From PRS1 sp965250265 (GTDB taxonomy: Bacteria; Bacteroidota; Bacteroidia; Flavobacteriales; Flavobacteriaceae), in the NCBI GenBank assembly GCA_965250265.1, contig CBDFNO010000013.1, positions 1 to 64,000 on the forward strand: DNA of 64,000 bases. The letters are read 5' to 3'. The position numbers and the translations under genes are program-made. The notes beneath the pieces are model-generated. The model was not told the origin of the DNA. It saw nothing but the letters and a program-made list of their open reading frames with translations, and did no database searches. Shown piece after piece: positions 8,741-17,400 of this stretch (the stretch's first letter is position 1; every line of letters starts with the position of its first letter).

Positions 8741-8787
8741 TTTAAAATGATAACTTTTATTTAGGTATAAAATAGGTTTAAATATAA
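8735..8787. repeat. direct repeat R1, left copy
   Basis: 53 bp, identical at 51 positions to 18055-18107 in the same orientation. The core is AAAATGATAACTTTTATTT followed by AGGTATAAAATAG. The two copies bracket the whole region holding the second 131-aa gene, the cas genes, the array, cas9 and the tracrRNA. It is not coding in either place. Confidence 0.85.
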
Positions 8788-8799
8788 ACTATCATATAA

Positions 8800-8838
8800 C
8801 TAAACCAATATTTGGCAATTAAGACTATCTATATTCAT
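8800..8838 (-). pseudogene. 5' remnant of a second lrp-like gene
   Basis: Thirteen codons from ATG (8838) to TAG (8800) give MNIDSLNCQILV, matching the start MKIDSINWKILD of the intact regulator at 5270-5713. The sequence on the other side, up to the 131-aa gene at 8956, is also alignable with 5714-5832. So the lrp-promoter-131-aa module exists twice and only this copy has lost lrp. Confidence 0.75.
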
Positions 8839-8929
8839 TTTTAAAGTATTTATGTATAAATATATGCTTTTCTAAATATAATTAACTCTTTTGCTTTAAT
8901 TATTAAATATAGAATTTTAATTTACAGAC

Positions 8930-8937
8930 TAATTTTG
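8930..8937 (+). promoter_or_regulatory. putative -7 promoter element of the 131-aa gene, copy B
   Basis: TAATTTTG, 19 bp before the ATG at 8956, in the same context as the element at 5806-5813 (followed by TGTAATTGCTA). Confidence 0.5.
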
Positions 8938-8955
8938 TGTAATTGCTAGAAAAAC

Positions 8956-9351
8956 ATGCTATATACTATTCCATCTCATTTGTCCAATTTGCCTATTTAT
9001 AAAAAAGCGTTAGAGATATTTTCGCTTTCACGCAAAATATCCAGTTACTTAAATCACGATTTGGCTCCATTAAAAGTTGATGGAACAGAAGATGAACACA
9101 TTTATTTTTCTGGAGATATTGTACAACAATCAGAATCGTTAGTTCCAGAAATTATTAAAGCTGAAGAAGAAAAATCTTCAGATAAAAAGTATAAGCATAT
9201 TGCAACAATTGAGAAATTAATTAATTTGCTAAATATCAATTGTAAAAGATTAGAGTATAGTAATAGTAATGGCAAAGACTACTTACCTATTTTAAAGAAT
9301 GAATTAAAGAAATTTAAACTATTACAGCGTAATTGGATGATGACTTTGTAG
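8956..9351 (+). CDS. conserved hypothetical helical protein, copy B
   Basis: 131 residues, the same length as the copy at 5833 and about 79% identical to it. The C-terminal motif YSNSNGKDYLPILKNELKKF and the N-terminal LPIYKKALEIFSLSRKIS are the best conserved parts. The level of divergence says the two are alleles from related lineages, not a fresh tandem duplicate. Here it is separated from cas1 by a lipoprotein gene and an icmF fragment. Function unknown. Confidence 0.7.
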   Translation: MLYTIPSHLSNLPIYKKALEIFSLSRKISSYLNHDLAPLKVDGTEDEHIYFSGDIVQQSESLVPEIIKAEEEKSSDKKYKHIATIEKLINLLNINCKRLEYSNSNGKDYLPILKNELKKFKLLQRNWMMTL

Positions 9352-9355
9352 TTAC

Positions 9356-9775
9356 TTAAAGAATCTTAACAAATTTTTGCTGACAAGCTTCAATACATAA
9401 AAAGCTTAATATGAGTTTATTATTTTCTACTCTAAAAATAATTTGGGCATCACTAAACTCACAATCATCTGGTAAAATTGTTCCTCCAATAGACGAAGAC
9501 TCTTCAGTCGAAAAAAAAGTCCCTGTACTTTCGCTACTCGTTTCTGAACTCAGAATACATAAAGCTCCATTAGAAACTACAGTAAAATCATCAAAAAATT
9601 CAATAGTTCTATTGCTATTTACTGTTATAAAAACACCACTTCCATCTCCAGGATCTGCAAGCTGTTCAACTAATTTCCATTTACCAAAAAGATCAACAGA
9701 ATCATCATTGTTAGAACAAGCAACAAATACAATAGCAGTTATTAAAATTAAAACTCTAATTTTTATTTTAAACAT
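9356..9775 (-). CDS. lipocalin-like lipoprotein
   Basis: 139 residues. A signal sequence with lipobox FVAC/SNNDD is followed by FGKWKLVEQ, the opening strand of lipocalin-like (DUF4923/lipocalin_4 type) Bacteroidota lipoproteins. The rest is short beta strands and ends FVKIL. It is probably anchored in the outer membrane. It is convergent with the 131-aa gene, copy B (4-bp gap). It is absent between 131-aa copy A and its cas1 relic, so it is an insertion relative to that arrangement. Confidence 0.75.
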   Translation of the reverse strand: MFKIKIRVLILITAIVFVACSNNDDSVDLFGKWKLVEQLADPGDGSGVFITVNSNRTIEFFDDFTVVSNGALCILSSETSSESTGTFFSTEESSSIGGTILPDDCEFSDAQIIFRVENNKLILSFLCIEACQQKFVKIL

Positions 9776-9839
9776 TCTTTATTTTTCTATTAAGATGAAA
9801 TAACTATAAAAAGGTTGCGTAGTAAATATAAGATTTAGA

Positions 9840-9941
9840 TTACATATTCCTACGATATTGTCCACCAACCTCAAATAGAGCATTTGTAATTTGACCTAAA
9901 GAACAGGTTTTACATACCTCCATTAAGGATTCAAAAATATT
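9840..9941 (-). pseudogene. icmF: displaced 3' end of an icmF gene
   Basis: This segment encodes the last ~34 residues of IcmF (NIFESLMEVCKTCSLGQ through GGQYRRNM-stop). It is ~87% identical in DNA to the 3' end of the intact gene at 18230-18335. Yet the protein differs at only one residue (V to T), so nearly all changes are synonymous. It is cut at 9941, where the cas1 upstream region begins. It therefore came from a functional icmF of another lineage, or is the original native 3' end displaced by an insertion. Confidence 0.85.
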
Positions 9942-10013
9942 CATTATAAAATTTTCAGTATCTTAAATAAAAAATAAGGTGCTTAAAAAATCTATTCTTA
10001 TTGAAAAAAAAAG

Positions 10014-11177
10014 GGCTAAGTTCTAATTATAACCGCATTTTGTTTAAATAACTCATAAAGATGATATGCTTGGTCTGATAACAACATTGTAATGCACCAT
10101 TGTTTAATGGTAGTCTTGCTGTTCCTTATTTTATCTACATAAGCATACCAATTAAGATAATTCTGTAAATATTTAGAGCTTACACCATTGAAAGGTCTTA
10201 AAAATGTTCTAAGCTGCGAGTGAACATTGTTTACTTTTTGTAAGTGAATTGTTTTATCGTTTTTATCTACATGCTCTTTGGCTAGCAATGCTTTGTGTTT
10301 TATCTTTGGATTGTCTTTAGCAAAAGCTTTGTATGAAAGATGTTTATCTGTAATTAAGGTGGCGTTGTCTGCTAATCTCCCATCCAATGCTTTTACAATT
10401 TCTTCTTTACTAAGTCGCTTTGATTCAACAGCCTTTAAATACTTCTCTCCGTTTCTTTGTACAGCAGTAACTACTTGTACTGTTGTTACCTGATCTGTAC
10501 CTTGATTTCGTTTAAAATCGGTACCTCTTTTTCTAGGAGTTCTTTCTAAGGATTTACTTCCTTTGTGGCTAAGAGCTAATTCTAGTTCATCACATTCTAC
10601 CTCTGATGATAATTCCTTTGGAGTGAACTGCTCTAATGAACTCAAAATCTTATGTCGCCAATCAAAGCTTGTCTGGATACTAATCTGTAGTTCCTTGGCT
10701 ATTTTCTTTATTGGCATACCTTGTTCCATACAGTTTAAGTACAATTGCCATTTTGATTTTAGCTTTATATCATATAATGGTGTTCCTGTGGTTTCACTAT
10801 ACCATTTCTCACAATCATTACAACGATACATTTGAACACCTTTTTGTTTTCCTCGCCTATATACCTTTACACTTGAGCAGTGAGGGCAAGGTTTCTTGTC
10901 TCGCTTGGTAATAACTTCTTGTGTCGCTTCTTGTAATACCTTACCTTGAAGTTCTTGTTCCATTAATAAATTCTCGAGCAATTCTCGCTGAGCCTGTATT
11001 GGCAATTCCTCAAATAACGCTTTTATCTCTTGGCTTGTTTTCATGTGTTTATATTTATTGTTTTTTAACGGTCACATGCTGTTCGCTATTAATCATTTCC
11101 TTGGATGATAAACTTTTAGCATGCTCGTTTCATAAGGCTAATATACTAATAATTGCTGTAATATTTAGAACTTAGCC
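10014..11177 (-). mobile_element. IS1595-like insertion sequence (1164 bp) in cas1
   Basis: Perfect 13-bp terminal inverted repeats GGCTAAGTTCTAA (10014-10026) and its complement (11165-11177), flanked by an 8-bp target duplication AAAAAAAG (10006-10013 and 11178-11185). An 8-bp duplication fits the IS1595 family. One transposase gene fills the element. Intact ends and exact duplication point to a fairly recent insertion. Confidence 0.93.
10016..11044 (-). CDS. IS1595-family (ISXO2-like) transposase
   Basis: 342 residues. The N-terminal zinc ribbon (CPHC, then YRCNDC) is followed by a helix-turn-helix (PIKKIAKELQISIQTSFDWRH) and the ISXO2-like DDE domain: CDELE for the first acid, ITDKHLSYKAF for the second, and NVHSQLRTFLRPFNGVSSKY for the conserved C-terminal block. 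Length is normal for the family and the frame is intact, so the element may still be mobile. The stop codon lies inside the terminal inverted repeat. Confidence 0.92.
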   Translation of the reverse strand: MKTSQEIKALFEELPIQAQRELLENLLMEQELQGKVLQEATQEVITKRDKKPCPHCSSVKVYRRGKQKGVQMYRCNDCEKWYSETTGTPLYDIKLKSKWQLYLNCMEQGMPIKKIAKELQISIQTSFDWRHKILSSLEQFTPKELSSEVECDELELALSHKGSKSLERTPRKRGTDFKRNQGTDQVTTVQVVTAVQRNGEKYLKAVESKRLSKEEIVKALDGRLADNATLITDKHLSYKAFAKDNPKIKHKALLAKEHVDKNDKTIHLQKVNNVHSQLRTFLRPFNGVSSKYLQNYLNWYAYVDKIRNSKTTIKQWCITMLLSDQAYHLYELFKQNAVIIRT

Positions 11178-12025
11178 AAAAAAAGTAGTATCACTTGTAA
11201 AGATTTACAACTAAAAATTAAAAGTGAAACACGAGATGCTAGCATTCCAATTGAAGATATTGGTTTTATAGTTATTGACAATCCTGAAGTTTACATAAGT
11301 ATAACTGCATTAAACTTACTGGTAGAAAATAATACTTCAGTAATAATTTGCAACAAAGTTCACTTACCAAATGGTTTGTTTTTAAATCTAAACAGCCATC
11401 ACATACAACAAGAAATTTTTAAACACCAAATGGCTGCAAGCATGCCATTAAAAAAACAATTGTGGCAACAAACTATAATAGAAAAAATAAAAAATCAAGG
11501 TTTTCTTTTACAACAGATTACGGAAAACAAAAATAATTTTGATTTTTTAGCAAGCAAAGTACTTAGTGGAGATACTACAAACATGGAAGCTGTAGCTGCA
11601 AATTTTTATTGGAAATCATTTTTTAAAATAGACTTTAAAAGAGAACGCTTTGGTAATTATCCAAACAATTTTCTTAATTATGGTTATGCTATTTTAAGAG
11701 CTGCAACAGCAAGATCCTTATCTGGAAGCGGATTACTTAACACCTTAGGTATACACCACAAAAGTAAATACAATGCCTTTGCTTTGGCAGATGATATTAT
11801 GGAACCCTTTAGACCACTAATTGATGAAATTGTTTACAATATTATGCAACAATTTAAAGAGCAAGAATTAAACACCAAAATAAAATCTGAGCTTTTAAAT
11901 GTTTTAACACAAACCGTTTACTTTAAAAATGAAAAAAGCCCTTTAATGGTTGCTTTGCAAAAAACTGCAAACTCATTACAACAATGCTATAGTGGCAAAC
12001 GTAAAAAAATAAAATATCCAAAATT

Positions 12026-12355
12026 ATGGAACTAAATGGTTATAGAATTATGTGGTTATTTGTATTTTTTGATTTGCCAACAAACACAGTTAAAGACCGA
12101 AAAAATGCTGCTGGTTTTAGAAAAAATTTACTAAAAGATGGATTTGCGATGATGCAATACTCGGTTTACATAAGGCATTGTGCAAGTTACGAAAGTGCAG
12201 ATGTACATGAAAAACGTATAAAAAGATTGCTTCCTCCATTAGGAAAAGTTAGCGTATTACGCATAACAGATAAACAATTTGGAAAAATTATGAACTTTTG
12301 GGGAAAATTAGAAGCCCCTAAAGAACCACCACCAACACAATTAGAATTGTTTTAA
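12026..12355 (+). CDS. cas2: CRISPR-associated endoribonuclease/integration subunit Cas2
   Basis: 109 residues with the ferredoxin-like start YRIMWLFVFFDLP (Asp of the Cas2 active-site strand) and a C-terminal PPPTQLELF tail common in type II-C Cas2. It overlaps cas1 by 10 bases, so it depends on cas1 transcription. With the IS upstream, its expression probably relies on transcripts from inside or beyond the IS. Cas2 is structurally required with Cas1 for spacer acquisition. Confidence 0.93.
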   Translation: MELNGYRIMWLFVFFDLPTNTVKDRKNAAGFRKNLLKDGFAMMQYSVYIRHCASYESADVHEKRIKRLLPPLGKVSVLRITDKQFGKIMNFWGKLEAPKEPPPTQLELF

Positions 12356-12358
12356 AAC

Positions 12359-12409
12359 AAAAAAACGCCTCAAGCTTGCCTTATTACAGCAAAAAAGAAG
12401 CGTTTTTTT
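12359..12409. terminator. bidirectional terminator between cas2 and the array
   Basis: AAAAAAACGC (12359-12368) pairs with GCGTTTTTTT (12400-12409) around a 31-nt loop. It has A-runs and T-runs on both sides, so it could end cas2 transcripts rightward and pre-crRNA leftward. A second hairpin, TTGCTGT/ACAGCAA (12433-12439 with 12452-12458), sits just before the first repeat. Confidence 0.6.
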
Positions 12410-12460
12410 AAACGATATTTACCTTTAAACACTTGCTGTTTAAAAGCTAACACAGCAACT

Positions 12461-14276
12461 AATATCGTGTTTTCTAATCTTTAATCAAACCACAACAAAT
12501 AAACAATTGGAAAACACCACCAAACAAATATCGTGTTTTCTAATCTTTAATCAAACCACAACATAAATGCTTCCTACAAATTTGTAGTCTTAATATCGTG
12601 TTTTCTAATCTTTAATCAAACCACAACCACCTGTCGCTTTACAACGTGATGCACTTTAATATCGTGTTTTCTAATCTTTAATCAAACCACAACTATGTCC
12701 TGTTCTTTACTCATTGTTTTAGTAATATCGTGTTTTCTAATCTTTAATCAAACCACAACTGAAAGCACTTGCTATAAAACAACCTTGGAATATCGTGTTT
12801 TCTAATCTTTAATCAAACCACAACCACAAAGCCGTTGGGCAACATTATTTAGGCAATATCGTGTTTTCTAATCTTTAATCAAACCACAACCAAGAGTTCG
12901 TAAAGCTGCATTAAAATAAAAATATCGTGTTTTCTAATCTTTAATCAAACCACAACTTGATTAACGTCAACACGCGTGTGTGTTCAATATCGTGTTTTCT
13001 AATCTTTAATCAAACCACAACGGATTGATTGAGCAAGTTGATTAAACATAAATATCGTGTTTTCTAATCTTTAATCAAACCACAACCAACTTGTTTGATG
13101 TATTCGTTACGCTTTAAATATCGTGTTTTCTAATCTTTAATCAAACCACAACCATCCCACGGCGACATCTATAGATGGGGTGAATATCGTGTTTTCTAAT
13201 CTTTAATCAAACCACAACCCTGGACCATTTCATCAAGAACGACACTCAAATATCGTGTTTTCTAATCTTTAATCAAACCACAACGAACATTTTATAATGA
13301 TAAATATCCATTGGAATATCGTGTTTTCTAATCTTTAATCAAACCACAACCTTATGTTAGGCATTGGCTGCGCAGGCACGAATATCGTGTTTTCTAATCT
13401 TTAATCAAACCACAACCGTAACCATGTAAAGCCTGTTTATATTCTAAATGTCGTGTTTTCTAATCTTTAATCAAACCACAACCGTTTTTGTACCAGTTAG
13501 TTAATCTGTTGTAATATCGTGTTTTCTAATCTTTAATCAAACCACAACGAATTACCTACCGCCACTTCTGCTCAAGCAATATCGTGTTTTCTAATCTTTA
13601 ATCAAACCACAACGGATAAGAGAACTGAAGAAAAATATAGCAAAATATCGTGTTTTCTAATCTTTAATCAAACCACAACGCGGAGATTGTGTAACCGGCT
13701 GTAACTATAATATCGTGTTTTCTAATCTTTAATCAAACCACAACAGTGATATGCTTTATTGCTTATCTGTGACAAATATCGTGTTTTCTAATCTTTAATC
13801 AAACCACAACAAATAAACAATTGGAAAACACCACCAAACAAATATCGTGTTTTCTAATCTTTAATCAAACCACAACTACACTATTTTATATAAAAGTAAT
13901 ATGACTAATATCGTGTTTTCTAATCTTTAATCAAACCACAACCACAATTCCGTTAGCCACAAGTGCTGCTTAATATCGTGTTTTCTAATCTTTAATCAAA
14001 CCACAACCAAATTATGGAAACAATCCAAAAAGCGATAAATATCGTGTTTTCTAATCTTTAATCAAACCACAACAACATCTCATTATCTAACGACGAAAGC
14101 GAAATATCGTGTTTTCTAATCTTTAATCAAACCACAACAAAAAACAACCGCAGAATTGAATGATTATGAATATCGTGTTTTCTAATCTTTAATCAAACCA
14201 CAACACTGGATTAAATTTTTACATCTCTATCTTCAAAAGAAATATCGTGTTTTCTAATCTTTAATCAAACCACAAC
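12461..14276 (-). CRISPR. type II-C CRISPR array, 28 repeats and 27 spacers
   Basis: Repeats are 36 bp, and on the plus strand each starts AATATCGTG and ends CCACAAC. The crRNA strand is the minus strand, because there the repeat reads GTTGTGGTTTGATTAAAG..., which pairs with the tracrRNA at 17918-17941. Spacers are 29-30 bp except the right-most, 36 bp (14205-14240). One repeat (13447) has an A-to-G change at position 4. The spacers at 12497-12526 and 13811-13840 are identical. Both terminal repeats are perfect. With cas1 broken the array is probably frozen. Spacer targets cannot be read without a search. Confidence 0.99.
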
Positions 14277-14277
14277 A

Positions 14278-14341
14278 GGAAAATCGCTTTAACAAAAATC
14301 AAAAGGTCAATTTTCCGTTGTGGTTTGGTTGTTTAAGATTA
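14278..14341 (-). other. inverted degenerate repeat (anti-repeat) forming a long hairpin with the last CRISPR repeat
   Basis: Plus-strand 14317-14341 reads GTTGTGGTTTG then GTTGTTTAAGATTA, a repeat-like sequence in the opposite orientation to the array. Next to it ATTTTCC (14310-14316) is complementary to GGAAAAT (14278-14284), which directly follows the last repeat. Repeat 28 plus this element can therefore fold into a stem of at least 11+7 bp with further partial pairing and a ~25-nt loop. On the crRNA strand it is an anti-repeat upstream of the first transcribed repeat and inside the possible cas9 3' UTR. Confidence 0.75.
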
Positions 14342-14354
14342 TAATTTTATGCCA

Positions 14355-14410
14355 AAGAACTCGCTTCTCGATACAATCCCGAATTACATTCGGAATCACT
14401 CGAAGTGACA
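14355..14410. repeat. extragenic palindromic-type element
   Basis: AACTCGCTTCTCGATACAAT then CCCGAATTACATTCGG (a small inverted repeat) and ending CTCGAAGTGACA. This style of element, ending in AGTGACA/AATGACA, is scattered between genes in Bacteroidota. It lies between the anti-repeat and the cas9 stop. Recognition is by resemblance only. Confidence 0.4.
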
Positions 14411-14451
14411 AACTTTATAGTCTTATTCAATTTTACCAGATACTGAAATTT

Positions 14452-17400
14452 TTACTTTAATTGGATTAAACCTGTAAACCATCCTGTTTTTCCTTCTCCA
14501 AAGCCTTTTATATAATGGTAAGCTTCTCCGAGTCTACCATCTAAACTACTTTCAATATGTCTTCTAAAATAATAATCTCCTGAAGTAAATTTCTGCACTC
14601 TATACAAATGCTCATTTAAAAGCGTATTAATTGGTTCTTCCCAATTTATTTCGTCTTCATTTAATCCTAATAAAAACATATCGTTAATATGTAATGTTGT
14701 TATGATTTGTTTTCCGTTTACAGGTAATTGATAAACAGGAAAGCCTTTGCGTTTGCGCTCAACAACTGTCCAAAATGTAACTACATCTTCATTTAAATTG
14801 TCAGTATCATCTTTGTAAATTAATACATGATGGTTATTTCTTGGGTTTACCCATTGGTTCGTGTTATCTTTTAATTGTTCTGCTCCAGAAAAATTTTCTT
14901 TCATGCGTACTTTTAAAACAGGAACTGGATTTCCGTTTTTGTTTGGCAAGAAAATTTGTGCCTGTTTTGTACCTTCTTCATCAACAACAAAAAAGGTGTT
15001 TGCTGGAATTTTTCCTTTTACAAAACCTCCTAATTCTTGTACTTTCTTAAAAATTAATTGTTTAATAGTTTTATCTACAACTTTATCGATATGCTTTTGT
15101 GTTGTTAAACTTTCAATAGGCTTTCTAACATGAAAAGCTTCTTTGCTAAAAGGCGCTTGTCGTTTTCCGAAAACGGTTTCTTTATGCAATTGTCCTCGTG
15201 CTGCAACACCAATATTTTTATAAATTTTTCCGTTTTTTTCTGTTTTATGTGTTCTAACTGTTAATACTTTATTACTTGGCTTGTGAGATACTAAAATAGT
15301 ATCTACAGCTTTTTCAGCATCATGTCTAAATGTTTTCCAAGGCATAGGGAAATTGTTAGCTTCTATGTTTTTATTATAACGATTCCATTTGGTTAATTCT
15401 TGTAAATAACTTGCCTTGCAACTTGTCATAACCAAAGCATCAATAGCATGATGACGATGATCTTCTCTTGTTTTTTTATTTTCTGTATTTAGCACAGAGT
15501 TTAAACCCCATTTTTGTCTTAAAACAGCAGTCATTTGTCCAGGAGCAACTGTTACTTTTTTACATATTTGTTTTAAATAGTTTTTAGCTTCTTTACTTAT
15601 ATAACGTGTGTCGTTTAATTGTCGTGAGGTAAAATCGTCGTCAAACTCTTTTTGTACAAAACGCTTAAATTTATGGTATGAGTTAGGATATTCCTTTGTA
15701 TCTGAAAATAGTTTTAAAGCACGTTCTTTTATGGTTGCCCAATTAGCTTGGTCATTACTATAAAACTCGTAAGGTGTTTTATTGCCTTTATTTCTATTTT
15801 CGTTTGCTTCACAAAGGGTTTTGTTCATAAAACTATCGTTTAACGATTTGCTCCAAGGATGTATATGTTCTATTTGCCATTTACCAGTAAACAGTTCATG
15901 AATTGGAATGCTTAATCCTGTATATGGACAGGTTTTTTTACATTCTTCCCAAAGTTTAAACTTTAGCATACTCACGTGTGTTACGCGTGTGTATTTTTCT
16001 ACTTCGCCTTTTACACGATCATTTTCACGTTCTAAATGTTGTTGGTTTCTACGTATTCTATTTCTTTCTGTTTTTGAGTTTTTTAAACTACGAGCCAACT
16101 CTACTTTTATTTCATCAAACTTACCATGCTCATTAATAAGCTCATTTATTAACTTTCGTAATTCAAATAAAGCAGTAATTACAATTGGATTACGTATAGC
16201 TTGAATTTGTTTATCTGCATCAGGATTTACAGGTAATTTTTCTAAAAGTGTCTTTACTTGTATATTTGCTGAATGATGATATAATTTTTTTAACTGTTTA
16301 TCATTTAAAGCAAACTCCTTTTTAAGAAAATTTTTTACTTCACCAATAAATCCTCCAGATATTTTAGAATGAATAATATCTTCTACATTATCTATTATAT
16401 GAAGTTGTTTTTGATTTTCTTCTATTGAATCGCTTTGCCATTTATTTCCAAATACATTTTTAACTCCTCCCATTACAACAGCAACATCATAAGTGTAACC
16501 TTGTTTTAAAAAAGGCAAAATATTATGAATTGCTTTTCTACTCAAACTGGAATAACCATCTTTTAAATTGAATTTTGAAATAGCAACAGCTTGCGTTTCT
16601 GTAAAGTTCCAATACTTTAAAGCGTACTTTTTTAAATGTTCTTTACTATCAAAAAAATATAAAGCGTGCCAAATATCTTCTTGTTTTTTATCTGAAAATT
16701 CAAACCATTGTTTACCAAAAAACTTTTTATTTGACAAATTAGAAATAGTATGTGTGCCTACTATTTTATCTTCATTTTTAAAATTAAATTTAAATTCTGC
16801 ACTTTCTTTACCTATAGCTTTTCGTAAAGATTTAAAGGCTATTTTATCTTTTAAAAGCAATACATTTATTATTTTATCACGTTCATCTTGAGAGATTTTT
16901 TCGCCATTACATTCTACAGTATTAACCCATTGATACACTCTAAATAATTCAAAAGGAATCGCACTTATAGGACATTTTGATTTATTAGGTTCAAACGAAC
17001 AATTACCAACCAAATGTTTTTGAGAACGCAAAGGTCTTTGATGAAACAAAATACCATCGTCTTTATAACCTTCTTGTTTTCTACCACCAAAAAGTGTTTT
17101 TAATTCATCTGTTAAAGAATTATGAAATTGTTTTTGTTTTTCCCAAATGGCTTCAAACTCGTTGATATACATTTGTCTGGTTGTATATCTGTTTCTTATC
17201 CGTTCTAAACCATCTTTAAAAGGTTTATTTTCGTTTGGATAAATTTTATATAAATAAGACCCAAGCGTATTATCTTCAATACTTTTTAGTGTTTCATTAA
17301 TACCAATTTTACCTTCTTTTGGTTTTCCTTTAAAAATTGCGCCATCATCTTTACCTCCTTTTCTACTGTTACTTAAAAATCCACGTCGTTGTATTAAATG

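Larger units (their letters stand above)
9979..12035 (+). pseudogene. cas1: cas1 split by an insertion sequence
   Basis: Type II-C Cas1 integrase, which with Cas2 inserts new spacers. The GTG start at 9979 and 11 codons lie left of the IS. The frame resumes exactly at the right target duplicate (codon AGT at 11184) and runs to 12035. Joined, it gives ~294 residues, a normal Cas1 length, with GDTTNMEAVAANFYW and LNYGYAILRAATARS typical of the catalytic core. No other disruption is seen, so the insertion is the only lesion. The first possible restart in the right part is a TTG at 11376, which would lose ~75 residues. It overlaps cas2 by 10 bases. Presumed inactive. Confidence 0.92.

Noticed and set aside
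10278..11175. Plus-strand frames opposite the transposase
   Set aside because: Shadows of the IS1595-like transposase on the minus strand.
14317..14341. Counting this sequence as a 29th CRISPR repeat
   Set aside because: It is in inverted orientation, has an insertion and lacks the repeat's second half, so it is reported as an anti-repeat.
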